A program made the translations under genes and the position numbers. 64,000 nucleotides of DNA from positions 62,001 through 126,000 of the forward strand of contig NZ_JAXAFJ010000007.1 in NCBI RefSeq assembly GCF_033898525.1. The letters run 5' to 3'. Positions 33,802-41,722 of this stretch are shown piece by piece. Source of the stretch: Flaviflagellibacter rhizophilus. GTDB lineage: Bacteria > Pseudomonadota > Alphaproteobacteria > Rhizobiales > Methylopilaceae. Numbering within the stretch: position 1 is the stretch's first letter; the number at the start of each line of letters is the position of its first letter. Below the pieces are notes generated by a model that was not told where the DNA came from, did no database searches, and saw nothing but the letters and a program-made list of their open reading frames with translations.

Positions 33802-34602
33802 TTACGGGCCGGGGCAAATCGGCGCGCGGGTGGTGGGTGCCTGGCCGACCTCCGCGCTGAACGCCCGAAATCCGTACTCGTCGATCAGCAGGATGCGGTA
33901 GCAGGGGTTGCCCCCCGTCCACCACGGATCGCGGGCCTCCAGATCGGTGATGAAGCGGTGGGAGCAGGCCTGTCCGGAACTGAAGGCGATGCCCTGCGGA
34001 CTGGTGCCGGCAAGCGGTATGTGGATGTGGCCGAAGACGATGTGGCGGATGCCGGCGGGATGCGCCGAGAGGCGGCGCAGGACCGCGCCGTCGTCGTGCA
34101 GGCTGATGTCTCGGAAATGGCCGATCCCGTCATGGATCGGAGGGTGATGGATGAACACCGTGGGCGGAAGCGCTCCGGCACCGGCCAGGGCGTCGTCCAG
34201 CCAGGCCAGCCGGTCTTCGCCGTAGATGCCGCCGATCACGCCGGCCTCATGGCTGTCGAGGAAGAGCAGGCGACCCATCTCGGTGTCGAGCCAGGACTGG
34301 ACGTAGCCATTCCCATCGCGCGGCTGATCCGGGAATGCGTCCACGAAAGCCGGTCGCCGGTCGTGATTTCCGAGCAGGAGCCGCACCGGAAAGGGCACGG
34401 GTGCGAGGATGTCGCGGAGCAGGGCATAGGCTTCCGGCTCTCCGTCGTTGCAAAGATCGCCGGTGATGACGAGCAGGTCGGCGTCGCCATGGCGCGACAG
34501 GACATCATCCACGGCCTGCCGCAGCTGCCGTTCGGGATCGACGCCGTTCACCACCCGACCGGGCGCTACGAGATGCGTGTCGGTGATCTGGATGATTTTC
34601 AC
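33802..34602 (-). CDS. calcineurin-like phosphodiesterase (CpdA/GpdQ-like)
   Basis: A 266-residue class III phosphodiesterase. Metal-binding motifs are in order: ITDTHL (Asp, His), ITGDLCNDG, LLGNHDRRP, FIHHPP and GHIHIP. It cleaves phosphodiesters such as glycerophosphodiesters or cyclic nucleotides. I chose GTG 34602, preceded by GGAG at 6 nt; the longer frame upstream is Arg-rich and non-coding. It is the last gene after an UgpBAEC-like importer, which supports release of glycerol phosphate from imported diesters (inference). Confidence 0.85.
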   Translation of the reverse strand: MKIIQITDTHLVAPGRVVNGVDPERQLRQAVDDVLSRHGDADLLVITGDLCNDGEPEAYALLRDILAPVPFPVRLLLGNHDRRPAFVDAFPDQPRDGNGYVQSWLDTEMGRLLFLDSHEAGVIGGIYGEDRLAWLDDALAGAGALPPTVFIHHPPIHDGIGHFRDISLHDDGAVLRRLSAHPAGIRHIVFGHIHIPLAGTSPQGIAFSSGQACSHRFITDLEARDPWWTGGNPCYRILLIDEYGFRAFSAEVGQAPTTRAPICPGP

Positions 34603-34617
34603 GAGGGCTCCACTCAG

Positions 34618-34651
34618 AACAAGAAAAGGGTGCGGGACGGATCCCGCACCC
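34618..34651 (-). terminator. intrinsic terminator/attenuator between binding protein and phosphodiesterase
   Basis: Perfect 10-bp stem, GGGTGCGGGA (34628-34637) with TCCCGCACCC (34642-34651), and a 4-nt loop. On the minus strand it is followed by TTTTCTTG. It lies inside the operon, so it probably limits read-through into the phosphodiesterase. Confidence 0.85.
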
Positions 34652-34673
34652 ATGTTTGCCGTTGCCGGGCGGT

Positions 34674-35960
34674 TCAGCGCATCAGCGCGTTTGTCTGCTC
34701 GACGATCTGCTTCAGGCCTTGCTCGGGGGTGATCTCGCCGCGCATGACGGTGCCGACGATGTCGCGCTGCGTGCGCCAGATGCGAACGGAATCGCCGCCG
34801 GGATATCCGGCCCAGGGGAGCGAGCGCTCGGCCTGCTTCGCCGCCGTCTCCACGTTGGGGTTCTGGTCGTAGTAGGGGCGCAGATAGTCCGGTCCGGTCG
34901 CCAGCTTGTTGGTCGGCAGGTAGCCGGTGATGCGGACGATCTGGTTCTGGGCTTCCGGACCCGTGATCCACTTCAGGTACTTCCAGGCCGCGTCCTGCTT
35001 GGTCTTGTCCTGTGTCAGGATGACAGCGGAATTGCCGCCGGTGGGAACGCCGCCCGCTTCCTTGTTCTCGATGGGGAAGGTGAAGGTGGCCAGTTCAAAG
35101 CGGGTGCCGACAAGGCCCTGGATCGTCTGCACATGGGCGGGCGTGGAGAAGATGAAGCCGGTGCGGCCTGCGCCGAACTGCTGGCGCGACTGGTCCCAGT
35201 CGAGCAGGTTCTGGCCGCCTTCGGTGACGAAGCGGCGGACGAGATTCAGCGCGTTGAGGCCGATCTCGTTGTCGAAGCCGACTGTGCCCTTCTCCTTGTC
35301 GACGAGCTTGCCGCCCTGCTGGAAAATAAGGGCCTGCCACAACCAGTCATCCGGCCAGCCATTGATATCGTAGCCCATGCCGGCGATGCCGGGCTCGAGC
35401 GCCTTGATCTTGGCGGCCAGCTGGATCAGCCCCTCGAAGGTGTCGGGCATGTTCTTGGGATCGCCGCCCGCGCGGCGCACGAGATCGGCGTTCATGAAGA
35501 TGACCGGCGATGAGGCGTTGACCGGGAGGCCGTACTGCTTGCCGTCGATCTGGCCGAGCGCCGCCATCTTCGGGGTGTAGTTGGCGTCGAGGAAGGACTG
35601 GCCGCCTTCGGCCTCGATGAAGGGCGCAAGGTCGGTGATCTGCTTGCGCGGCGCCAGCGTGTGGACCAGTTCCGCCGTCAAATTGTAGCCCGAGAAATAG
35701 ACGTCGGGCAGGTTGCCGGTGACGGCGGCGCGCAGAACCTGTTGCTGGCCTTCATTGTAGCCGGTGGCCGGAGCGAGGAAGTTGATCTTCACGTCCGGGT
35801 TGTTCTTCATGAACTGGTCAGCCAGCGGCTGATGGAACTTGGTGAAGCCGGGCAGATTGTAGAGCACCTGAAGCTCCACCTGCTGGGCATGGGCCAGCCC
35901 GGGCATTGTGAGGCCGAGCGCCAGCGCGCCGGCGGTCATGAAGTTCTTAAGCGTCGACAT
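34674..35960 (-). CDS. family-1 ABC solute-binding protein (UgpB-like)
   Basis: A 428-residue periplasmic binding protein. The signal peptide ends near AHA-QQ (residue 26). The family-1 layout is visible: LADQFMKNNPDVKINFL, AAVTGNLPDVYF, GKQYGLPVNASSPVIFMNADL, and AWKYLKWITGPEAQNQIV. This class binds sugars or glycerol-3-phosphate. The neighbouring phosphodiesterase and a UgpC-like ATPase favour glycerol-3-phosphate or its diesters, but the ligand is inferred. It is followed by a terminator hairpin. Confidence 0.88.
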   Translation of the reverse strand: MSTLKNFMTAGALALGLTMPGLAHAQQVELQVLYNLPGFTKFHQPLADQFMKNNPDVKINFLAPATGYNEGQQQVLRAAVTGNLPDVYFSGYNLTAELVHTLAPRKQITDLAPFIEAEGGQSFLDANYTPKMAALGQIDGKQYGLPVNASSPVIFMNADLVRRAGGDPKNMPDTFEGLIQLAAKIKALEPGIAGMGYDINGWPDDWLWQALIFQQGGKLVDKEKGTVGFDNEIGLNALNLVRRFVTEGGQNLLDWDQSRQQFGAGRTGFIFSTPAHVQTIQGLVGTRFELATFTFPIENKEAGGVPTGGNSAVILTQDKTKQDAAWKYLKWITGPEAQNQIVRITGYLPTNKLATGPDYLRPYYDQNPNVETAAKQAERSLPWAGYPGGDSVRIWRTQRDIVGTVMRGEITPEQGLKQIVEQTNALMR

Positions 35961-35990
35961 GTCTGCTCCTCTTGGGGCGAAAACGTTGGG

Positions 35991-36812
35991 TTACTTGACG
36001 CCGGTCATCGTGATGCCGGCGATGAAGTGACGGCGGGCGAGAAGAAAGCAGACCACCATGGGCGCGGTGATGAGGGTCGCGCCGGCCATGAGGGCTCCGT
36101 AGTTCGCGCCGGACTCCACATCCGCGAACAGCAGCATCCCGAGCGGCGGGGGCGCGAGGTTGATGTCCGAAATCACGATCATCGGCCAGTAGAGGTCGTT
36201 CCAGTGCGCGACGATCGAGAAGACCGAGAAGGCGGCAAGCGAGGGTAGGGCGGCGCGCAGGACGAGGCCCCAGCAGATTTCCATCTCCGAGAAGCCGTCG
36301 AGCCGCGCCGCTTCGATGATCTCGTCGGGATAGCTGCGGAAGGCCTGCCGGAAGAGGAAGATGGCGAACACCGAGAGGAAGAACGGCGCCATCATCGCGA
36401 AATAGGTGTTCAGCAGATCGGTGGCCGCGAGGCCGACGAAGAGCGGAAGGGCCAGCGCCTGCATCGGCACGCACAGCGCGGCGATGACGAGCGTCATGAA
36501 CAGCCCCCGCCCGGGGAAGGGCAGCTTCGCAAGCGCATAAGCCGCCGGCACAGCCGTGACGACCTGCACGACGAGGATGCCGAGGCACACGATCACGCCG
36601 TTCAGCATGAAGCGGCCCATCGGCACCTGGCTTGCGGCCCGGCCGTAGTTCTCCGGTCCGTTGAAGCCCTGCACGGTCGGCAGAAGGGAGATGTCGAAGA
36701 TCTCTGATGCCGATCGGACGGAGGTCAGCACCATCCAGTAGAACGGCAGCAGCATGGCCGCCGCGCCGACGGCCAGCACCAGATGCGGTAGATATCTCGT
36801 GATCCTCGCCAT
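35991..36812 (-). CDS. ABC sugar-type permease, UgpE/MalG family
   Basis: A 273-residue inner-membrane permease with six hydrophobic segments. The EAA loop, which contacts the ATPase, reads EIIEAARLDGFSEMEICWGLVL. The C-terminus (ARRHFIAGITMTGVK) is typical of the MalG/UgpE group, where FVxGLTxGAVK is common. It overlaps the partner permease by 1 nt and lies 30 nt before the binding-protein gene. Confidence 0.9.
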   Translation of the reverse strand: MARITRYLPHLVLAVGAAAMLLPFYWMVLTSVRSASEIFDISLLPTVQGFNGPENYGRAASQVPMGRFMLNGVIVCLGILVVQVVTAVPAAYALAKLPFPGRGLFMTLVIAALCVPMQALALPLFVGLAATDLLNTYFAMMAPFFLSVFAIFLFRQAFRSYPDEIIEAARLDGFSEMEICWGLVLRAALPSLAAFSVFSIVAHWNDLYWPMIVISDINLAPPPLGMLLFADVESGANYGALMAGATLITAPMVVCFLLARRHFIAGITMTGVK

Positions 36813-37732
36813 CAGTAATGCACCTTACGGTCGAGGTGCAGCGTCTGCCCGATGGAGAGGACGAGGACGATGGCAAGGAAGATCAGGGTCAGCGCCGCGG
36901 CGTAGCCGGTGTTCGCGTACTCGAAACCTTCAAGATAGAGCGCGAACAGCATGGTCTCGGAGCCGGAACGCCCCTTGGACAGAACGGCCACCGTCTCGAA
37001 AACCTTCAGTGCCGAGATGGATGTAGTGACGATCACGAACATCGTCGTTGGGCCTAGCATCGGCCACGTCACGACGAAGAAGCGGTCGAGCGGGTTCTTC
37101 GCGCCGTCGAGGCGCGCGGCCTCGTAGAGATCCTTCGGGATGCTGTTCAGACCAGCAAGGAACAGCACCATGTTGAAGCCGAGCACCTGCCAGACGCCGA
37201 TCAGGGCAAGGGTCGGGATGAGCACCTGCGGATTGGACAGGAAGTAGACCGGCTCGAAGCCCAGCCAGCGGATGGCGGCGTTCACCGGGCCGATGCTGGG
37301 GTGGAGCAGGAACTGCCAGACCGTCGCCATCGCCACCAATGTGGCGGTGACCGGCAGGAAATAGGCGACTTCCCAGAAGGAGCGCGTGCGCCGGGTTCCA
37401 TGCACCAGCAGGGCCGCCCCGAGCCCGAGAGCCACGCCGAAAGGGATCACGATCAGCGAGTAGATCAGCGTGTTCCACATCGCCCGCATGAAGACGGGGT
37501 CGGAGAAGGCGTCCGCGAAGTTCTTCAGGCCCACGAACTCAAATGCGAGCGCGCCGAGGCGATAATCGGTGACCGCAAAGCCGGCCAGCACGATCATCGG
37601 CACGATGTAGATGGCCAGCATCAGCAGTGCCGCAGGCGCGGTGAACGCCAAGCCGTTCAAGAGGATGCGGCGGCGCGCGTCGAGAGCCCGTCTGCGCGGA
37701 ACCGCCTGCATCGGGACGGCCACAGTGCTCAT
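36812..37732 (-). CDS. ABC sugar-type permease, UgpA/MalF family
   Basis: A 306-residue permease with six hydrophobic segments. The EAA loop is DLYEAARLDGAKNPLDRFFVVTWPML. It is the first permease of the importer; it overlaps the ATPase stop by 4 nt and the second permease start by 1 nt. Length and motif order match UgpA. Confidence 0.9.
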   Translation of the reverse strand: MSTVAVPMQAVPRRRALDARRRILLNGLAFTAPAALLMLAIYIVPMIVLAGFAVTDYRLGALAFEFVGLKNFADAFSDPVFMRAMWNTLIYSLIVIPFGVALGLGAALLVHGTRRTRSFWEVAYFLPVTATLVAMATVWQFLLHPSIGPVNAAIRWLGFEPVYFLSNPQVLIPTLALIGVWQVLGFNMVLFLAGLNSIPKDLYEAARLDGAKNPLDRFFVVTWPMLGPTTMFVIVTTSISALKVFETVAVLSKGRSGSETMLFALYLEGFEYANTGYAAALTLIFLAIVLVLSIGQTLHLDRKVHY

Positions 37733-38883
37733 GCCGCATCCCGCCGCTGCACCTGCACATGGAGCCGTGCGCCGTCATAGCCGAAGAGGTGCGCGCGCTC
37801 GGCGTTGAAGCCGAGGGCCGCACGTCCTTCCGCGTCCACCAGCAGGGCGTCGCCCCCGCCAAGGCGCATGACGAGCTTTTCACCCGCGCCTTCCAGCACC
37901 TCGAAGCTCACGTAGCGGTCGGCTCCGTGCATCTCGCTGCGCGTCATGCGGGCGGGAACGCCGTCGACTGAGAAGCGCAGGTCTTCCGGACGCATCCCGA
38001 GAGTGGCTGGGCCGGCATGACGTGCATCCGCCGCGAGGCCGTGCGCGCGATCGGCGATCCTCACCGCGCCGTCCGAGGCGATTTCCACCGCCAGGAGGTT
38101 GATGGCGGGCGAGCCGATGAAGCGTCCGACCGTGAGGTTTGCCGGCCGCTCATAGAGTTCGGTGGGAGTGCCGAGTTGCAAAATGCGGCCGCCATCCATC
38201 AGCGCGATGCGGTCCGACATCGTCATCGCTTCGATCTGGTCGTGCGTGACGTAGATGAAGGTGGCGCCGAGCCGCTTGTGCAGAAGCGCAAGTTCCTCGC
38301 GCATATGGGCGCGCAGCTTGGCGTCCAAATTCGAAAGAGGCTCGTCCATCAGGAAGGCAGCAGGGTCGCGGACCAGAGCGCGCGCAAGGGCCACGCGCTG
38401 GCGCTGCCCGCCGGAAAGTTCGGCCGGACGGCGGTCGAGAAGCGGCGATATCTGCAGCATGGCGGCCGCATCTTCGACGGCGGTGCGGATGCCGCGTCGG
38501 GTTTCCCCATGCCCGGGCACAAGGCCGCCGACAAGCGGCAAGCGGGCGGACAGCGGCAGCCGGCGCATCCGAAGCGGCGTGGCGATGTTCTGCCGGACCG
38601 TCATATGCGGGTAGAGCGCATAGGACTGGAACACCATCGCCAGGTTGCGGTCGCTGGGGTGGCGATCGGTGACGTCCTCGCCGCCGATACGGATCGAGCC
38701 GCCATCAGGCGTTTCGAGGCCGGCGATGATCCGCAGCAGCGTGGACTTGCCGCAGCCGGACATGCCGACGAGCGACAGGAACTCACCAGCGCGAACCGAG
38801 AGGTCGATGCCCTTCAGGACATCGTCGCTGCCGAAGCGCTTACCGATACCGGAGATTTCGACCGAACGAGGTGCCAATGCCAC
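37729..38883 (-). CDS. ABC ATPase, UgpC/MalK family
   Basis: A 384-residue importer ATPase. Walker A is GMSGCGKSTL, the signature LSGGQRQRVALARALV, Walker B AAFLMDEPLSNLDAK and the switch VTHDQIEAMT. A TOBE-type regulatory domain fills the C-terminal third (LGMRPEDLRFS). The start is uncertain: GTG 38883 sits only about 2 nt after an AAGGAG, while in-frame TTG 38877 has ideal 7-nt spacing from it. It is the first gene of the operon with two permeases, a binding protein and a phosphodiesterase. Confidence 0.9.
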   Translation of the reverse strand: MALAPRSVEISGIGKRFGSDDVLKGIDLSVRAGEFLSLVGMSGCGKSTLLRIIAGLETPDGGSIRIGGEDVTDRHPSDRNLAMVFQSYALYPHMTVRQNIATPLRMRRLPLSARLPLVGGLVPGHGETRRGIRTAVEDAAAMLQISPLLDRRPAELSGGQRQRVALARALVRDPAAFLMDEPLSNLDAKLRAHMREELALLHKRLGATFIYVTHDQIEAMTMSDRIALMDGGRILQLGTPTELYERPANLTVGRFIGSPAINLLAVEIASDGAVRIADRAHGLAADARHAGPATLGMRPEDLRFSVDGVPARMTRSEMHGADRYVSFEVLEGAGEKLVMRLGGGDALLVDAEGRAALGFNAERAHLFGYDGARLHVQVQRRDAA

Positions 38884-38971
38884 GCTCCTTTCTCAGGAGC
38901 AGCGATATCCTCTCAGGGCATGACGCCGGCATGACACGCGGGTGCACGAGCGAGCGTCATGGAGTTCGACT

Positions 38972-40210
38972 ATGGATGCATGGAAACAGGTCATGGGTTT
39001 GAACATGCCGAGCGTCGAGCGTGCCTCCCCGGGTGCAGGGGAAGTCTTCGTGGCCTTCCTGAAGCTGGGTTTGACCTCCTTCGGCGGCCCCATCGCTCAT
39101 CTGGGTTACTTCCGCGATGAACTGGTGCTCCGGCGCAAGTGGATCGACGAAGCCGGCTATGCGGATATCGTCGCCCTGTGCCAGTTCCTGCCTGGCCCTT
39201 CCTCCAGCCAGGTGGGGTTCGCCCTCGGGCTGTTCCGTGGTGGACCTCTGGGCGCGCTGGCCGCCTGGGCCGCGTTCACGCTTCCCTCCGCACTGCTGCT
39301 GGTGCTCTTTGCGTTCGGCGCGGGCTTCACCGAAGGACCACTGGCTGCATCCGTCCTGCACGGGCTGAAGCTTGTTGCCGTTGCCGTGGTCGCTCAGGCC
39401 GTCTGGGGGATGGCACGTTCCCTTGCGCCGGATCGGCGGAGGGCGGGCATCGTGCTGGCGGCGCTGCTCGTCGTGACATGGGGCGCGGGCGCAGCGGGGC
39501 AGGGTTTCGCAATCTTGATGGGTGCGCTGCTCGGCTTGCTTCTGTGCAGAACAGGTGCCACGGTGCCTGCAAACAGGCTCATGATACCTGTGTCGCGGCG
39601 CGTCGGCATGATCTCGCTCGCGCTGTTTGCCATTCTACTTCTGGGCCTGCCCGTGCTGGCCGCCGGTCTTCCGCTGCAATCCCTGGCACTGTTCGACGCC
39701 TTCTATCGTGCCGGGGCATTGGTGTTCGGGGGAGGGCACGTGGTGCTGCCGCTGCTGCAGGCCGAAGTGGTGGCGCCGGGCTGGGTGGGCGGCGATGCCT
39801 TCCTCGCCGGCTACGGTGCGGCACAGGCGGTTCCCGGCCCGCTCTTCACCTTCGCCGCTTATCTTGGCGCAGTCGCCGGGCAGCCGGCCAACGGGCTGGC
39901 CGGTGCCGTGCTCTGCCTGCTCGCGATCTTCCTGCCGGGTATGCTGCTGCTCGTGGGCGTCCTGCCCTTCTGGTCTGCCGTGCGGGAGCGTCCGAACGTG
40001 CAGGCCGCAATGCGCGGTGCGAACGCAGCCGTCGTCGGCCTTCTGGGCGCCGCGCTCTACGACCCAGTCTGGACCAGCGCCGTTCTAACGCCGCAGGACT
40101 TCGCACTCGCCGTGGGCGGATTTGTTGTCCTCACGGTGTGGCAGGCGCCGCCATGGATTGTCGTGCTCGCGATTCCGCTGATGACGGCAGTCTTCCCGCT
40201 CATCGCGTAG
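38972..40210 (+). CDS. chrA: chromate transporter ChrA family
   Basis: A 412-residue membrane protein with two homologous halves. The first CHR domain shows LGLTSFGGPIAHLGYFRDE and FLPGPSSSQVGFALG; the second shows AGALVFGGGHVVLPLLQAEVV and GAAQAVPGPLFTFAAYLGA. These motifs are diagnostic of the long-chain CHR family, which exports chromate in the characterised cases. ATG 38972 has GGAG 8 nt upstream; a GTG at 38942 is less likely. It is a single gene, divergent from the Ugp-like operon. Confidence 0.92.
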   Translation: MDAWKQVMGLNMPSVERASPGAGEVFVAFLKLGLTSFGGPIAHLGYFRDELVLRRKWIDEAGYADIVALCQFLPGPSSSQVGFALGLFRGGPLGALAAWAAFTLPSALLLVLFAFGAGFTEGPLAASVLHGLKLVAVAVVAQAVWGMARSLAPDRRRAGIVLAALLVVTWGAGAAGQGFAILMGALLGLLLCRTGATVPANRLMIPVSRRVGMISLALFAILLLGLPVLAAGLPLQSLALFDAFYRAGALVFGGGHVVLPLLQAEVVAPGWVGGDAFLAGYGAAQAVPGPLFTFAAYLGAVAGQPANGLAGAVLCLLAIFLPGMLLLVGVLPFWSAVRERPNVQAAMRGANAAVVGLLGAALYDPVWTSAVLTPQDFALAVGGFVVLTVWQAPPWIVVLAIPLMTAVFPLIA

Positions 40211-40212
40211 AC

Positions 40213-40232
40213 GCCCCCGGAGCAATGGGGGC
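40213..40232. terminator. bidirectional hairpin between convergent chrA and hydrolase genes
   Basis: GCCCCC (40213-40218) pairs with GGGGGC (40227-40232), loop 8 nt, no T-tract. A weak terminator candidate. Confidence 0.5.
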
Positions 40233-40252
40233 TCGTGTGCGAATAGATACCC

Positions 40253-41449
40253 CTACTGGGCGACCGGCACCTGGGCGGGCGCGACGGGATCTGCCGCTGG
40301 GATCTCCACCGCAGCGGGGGCGACCGCTGGTGCCGCGACCGCGGGAGGAGCCGCAGCGGGAGCCGTCTCCGGAACCGGCAGGCTCGCCAGCGGTGTCTGG
40401 GCGACGGGCTGCATAGGCTCGAAGACAGGAAACGGCGATGGCGACTGGTTGCCGGTGCCGCTGCGCGCATCGGCAATCGCCTGGATCACAAGCTTCTGCA
40501 CGCCCGCGTCGCGGAGGAAGGTCGCGTGCTTCAGGAGCCCGCCGCCGCCGGACGAATCCACCACCTTGATGCCGAGCTTTTCGAGGGCCGCGGATTCCGC
40601 ACGTCCGACCCTCTTGCCGCCGGCTAGGCTGCCGGACAGGGCAAGGGCGCGGTCGTCGAGTGCTGTGATGACGGTCATCCGACGGTGCATGGTGCCCATG
40701 CGCCGCACCGATGCCGAGAAGCCGTCCACGTCGATGTCGGGCGAGGCGAACACGATGGCGCCGAAGCGTGACGCCGCCGTGCGGTTGGCGCTGTAGACCT
40801 GCCGCAGGGCCTCGACCGTGAGCATGCTGCCCATGCTATGCGCGACGATGTGCACCCGCCCGACCCCCGGATCCTGCATCAGGCTGTTGAGCATGTCGTT
40901 GAGCGCGTCGCGGGACCACACCGCGCTCTCGCGGTCGGCCATGTAGTCGAACACCGAGTTGCGCGAAGGCCAGCTGAACAGAACGGTGCTGCCCCGGAAT
41001 GTCAGCGCATCCGAGAGCCGCGCGGCATCGAGGGCCGCGCTCTCGAACGTCTCGTTGAAGCCATGGACATAGACCAGCACGTCGCGCGTGCCGCCGCCGG
41101 CCAGCCGTAATGCTGGAAGGGGCTCCACCGCCTCGATCTTCCAGTCCGACAGGCCGACCGCCGCCGTCGAGAAGCGTCCGGCATTGTGGGGCGACGCCAA
41201 CCTGACGCGAACGATGCTGGGCTCCGAGCGTTGCGCCCCGAACCAGGGCCTCTTGAGCGCGTTGCCCTCTGCGTTGCGGGTGGTCACGGCGGTGAGTTCG
41301 CCACTGCCGCCGATATCCGAGGGGTAGGTCGCCGCGCTGTCGTTCACGCTCGCCATGCCGGCGCAGCCCGCCGCTAGGCCACCCGCGATCAGGACAACCG
41401 ACAGACGGCGCACGACGCCGGATAGAAGCGAGGAGGGAGAGCAAGGCAT
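40253..41449 (-). CDS. lipoprotein alpha/beta hydrolase (DUF900 family)
   Basis: A 398-residue protein. ATG 41449 gives a lipoprotein signal (LSVVLIAGGLAAG-C). The alpha/beta hydrolase core shows VLVYVHGFNETFESAA with an oxyanion region and the nucleophile elbow VAHSMGSM, as in DUF900 proteins. After about residue 330 the C-terminus is a Pro/Ala/Val-rich low-complexity tail (PETAPAAAPPAVAAPAV). It probably acts as an esterase or lipase on the envelope surface; the substrate is unknown. Upstream in-frame starts exist but would mask the lipobox. Confidence 0.82.
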   Translation of the reverse strand: MPCSPSSLLSGVVRRLSVVLIAGGLAAGCAGMASVNDSAATYPSDIGGSGELTAVTTRNAEGNALKRPWFGAQRSEPSIVRVRLASPHNAGRFSTAAVGLSDWKIEAVEPLPALRLAGGGTRDVLVYVHGFNETFESAALDAARLSDALTFRGSTVLFSWPSRNSVFDYMADRESAVWSRDALNDMLNSLMQDPGVGRVHIVAHSMGSMLTVEALRQVYSANRTAASRFGAIVFASPDIDVDGFSASVRRMGTMHRRMTVITALDDRALALSGSLAGGKRVGRAESAALEKLGIKVVDSSGGGGLLKHATFLRDAGVQKLVIQAIADARSGTGNQSPSPFPVFEPMQPVAQTPLASLPVPETAPAAAPPAVAAPAVAPAAVEIPAADPVAPAQVPVAQ

Positions 41450-41585
41450 CAGGCGCACCTTCGGCCGCGGCTGCGCGGGACCGGTCGTGATGTTCGGAAA
41501 TGACATGGCGCGACTCAGTCGCATGCAAACAAGGCACGGCAAGGGCCATGGCCATCGAAAACGATGTTTTCTCAGGCCTTTGCGC

Positions 41586-41722
41586 GGCGGAAGGGACACG
41601 CCGCCAAAAGATTACGTCGGGTCAGGTTCATAGCCGCTCACGTCCCGCTATATCGGTAGCGGGATGAGTCGCGGCTGCCCCTGCGGGCGCGCTGGACTGT
41701 CTCTGTCCCTGCCGGAGCTCTC
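41586..41722 (+). other. structured leader of the trehalose-synthase-like gene
   Basis: The region before ATG 41723 has a perfect 7-bp stem, CCCGCTA (41644-41650) with TAGCGGG (41657-41663), and a second GC-rich hairpin near 41674-41690. No T-tract, and no known riboswitch class recognised. GGAG at 41714-41717 is the ribosome site. Confidence 0.4.

Noticed and set aside
41640..41690. A riboswitch before the trehalose-synthase-like gene
   Set aside because: The hairpins are real, but I could not match them to any riboswitch class; kept only as a structured leader.
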